From contig NZ_JAPFRE010000041.1 of NCBI RefSeq assembly GCF_026183735.1, positions 28,297-92,296 of the forward strand: a stretch of 64,000 nt of DNA. The letters run 5' to 3'. The position numbers and the translations under genes were made by a program. Source of the DNA: Alteromonas sp. ASW11-130. Lineage in GTDB: Bacteria; Pseudomonadota; Gammaproteobacteria; Enterobacterales; Alteromonadaceae. Shown here piece by piece: positions 63,878 through 64,000 of this stretch. Position 1 is the first letter of the stretch, and every line of letters begins with the position of its first letter. The notes beneath the pieces were generated by a model that saw only the letters and a list, made by a program, of their open reading frames with translations, made no database searches and was not told the DNA's origin.

Positions 63878-64000
63878 TGGTTAAGCCTCTCGGGCAATTA
63901 GTACAGGTTAGCTTAACGCCTTGCAACGCTTCCACACCCTGCCTATCAACGTCATCGTCTTTAACAACCCTTCCAGGACTTACGTCCAGGGATGACTCAT
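63878..64000 (-). rRNA. rrl: 23S ribosomal RNA, 3' end (partial)
   Basis: The minus strand matches the 3' end of 23S rRNA, with GAAGGGTTGTTAAAGACGAT, then GGCGTTAAGCTAACCTGTAC, then TAATTGCCCGAGAGGCTTAA near the end. The gene continues off the right edge of the window, so only the last ~120 bases are seen. The end, by homology with the usual GGCTTAACC, lies near 63879. Confidence 0.9.

Overview
The window looks like chromosome from a marine gammaproteobacterium of the Alteromonadaceae type (Alteromonas and its relatives). This is inferred from the gene content: large TIGR01782-type TonB-dependent receptors, flavin-dependent halogenase/SapC/cupin clusters, PEP-CTERM proteins, UmuDC, DNA polymerase II, a second chemotaxis operon of the P. 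aeruginosa che2 (F7) layout, and an rRNA operon. No database search was possible, so the family calls rest on motifs and remembered family features.

Layout. 1-2.9 kb: an NhaC-type Na+/H+ antiporter, then two tiny genes too short for normal gene calling. They encode peptides with double-glycine leaders and are followed by a small hydrophobic protein: a probable bacteriocin/RiPP-like peptide locus. 2.9-11 kb: a minus-strand operon of TonB-dependent receptor, halogenase-like protein, SapC, JmjC-type cupin and second halogenase-like protein, with a LacI-family-like operator upstream. 11.3-12.3 kb: a lone response regulator with what looks like a decayed histidine kinase beside it. 12.7-20.7 kb: an accessory stretch with two PEP-CTERM proteins, a 2OG-Fe(II) oxygenase, low-complexity repeats, a doubly damaged IS30 element, a serine hydrolase, an unknown membrane protein and an M28 peptidase. 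20.7-22.4 kb: umuDC behind a near-perfect SOS box. 22.5-30.3 kb: MscS, then a probably Fur-controlled operon of DUF4856 lipoprotein, imelysin-like lipoprotein, TonB receptor and fatty-acid hydroxylase-like protein. 31-41 kb: an outer-membrane barrel protein, a diguanylate cyclase, a tryptophan-repeat secreted protein, a phospholipase D/VTT fusion with an EEP phosphodiesterase, and two chemoreceptors.

41.5-42.9 kb is an array of ~250-bp direct repeats rich in small palindromes, with a GIY-YIG nuclease gene embedded in it. 42.9-52.6 kb is a complete minus-strand chemotaxis operon (MCP, STAS, cheY, cheA, cheW, PAS-MCP, cheR, cheD, cheB). Its CheA carries four FGFF(D/G)E motifs in the linker where P2 would normally sit, and CheD and one MCP share a C-terminal GEVE-F tail. 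53.5-63 kb holds a TPR-GGDEF cyclase, polB, an RND efflux pair and an EF-hand lipoprotein. The right edge is the 3' end of an rRNA operon on the minus strand (23S end, 5S, terminator).

The strongest candidates for something undescribed are the GG-leader peptide pair (2319-2890), the GIY-YIG gene inside its palindromic repeat array (41490-42920), and the motif-repeat CheA with shared C-terminal tails in the chemotaxis operon.
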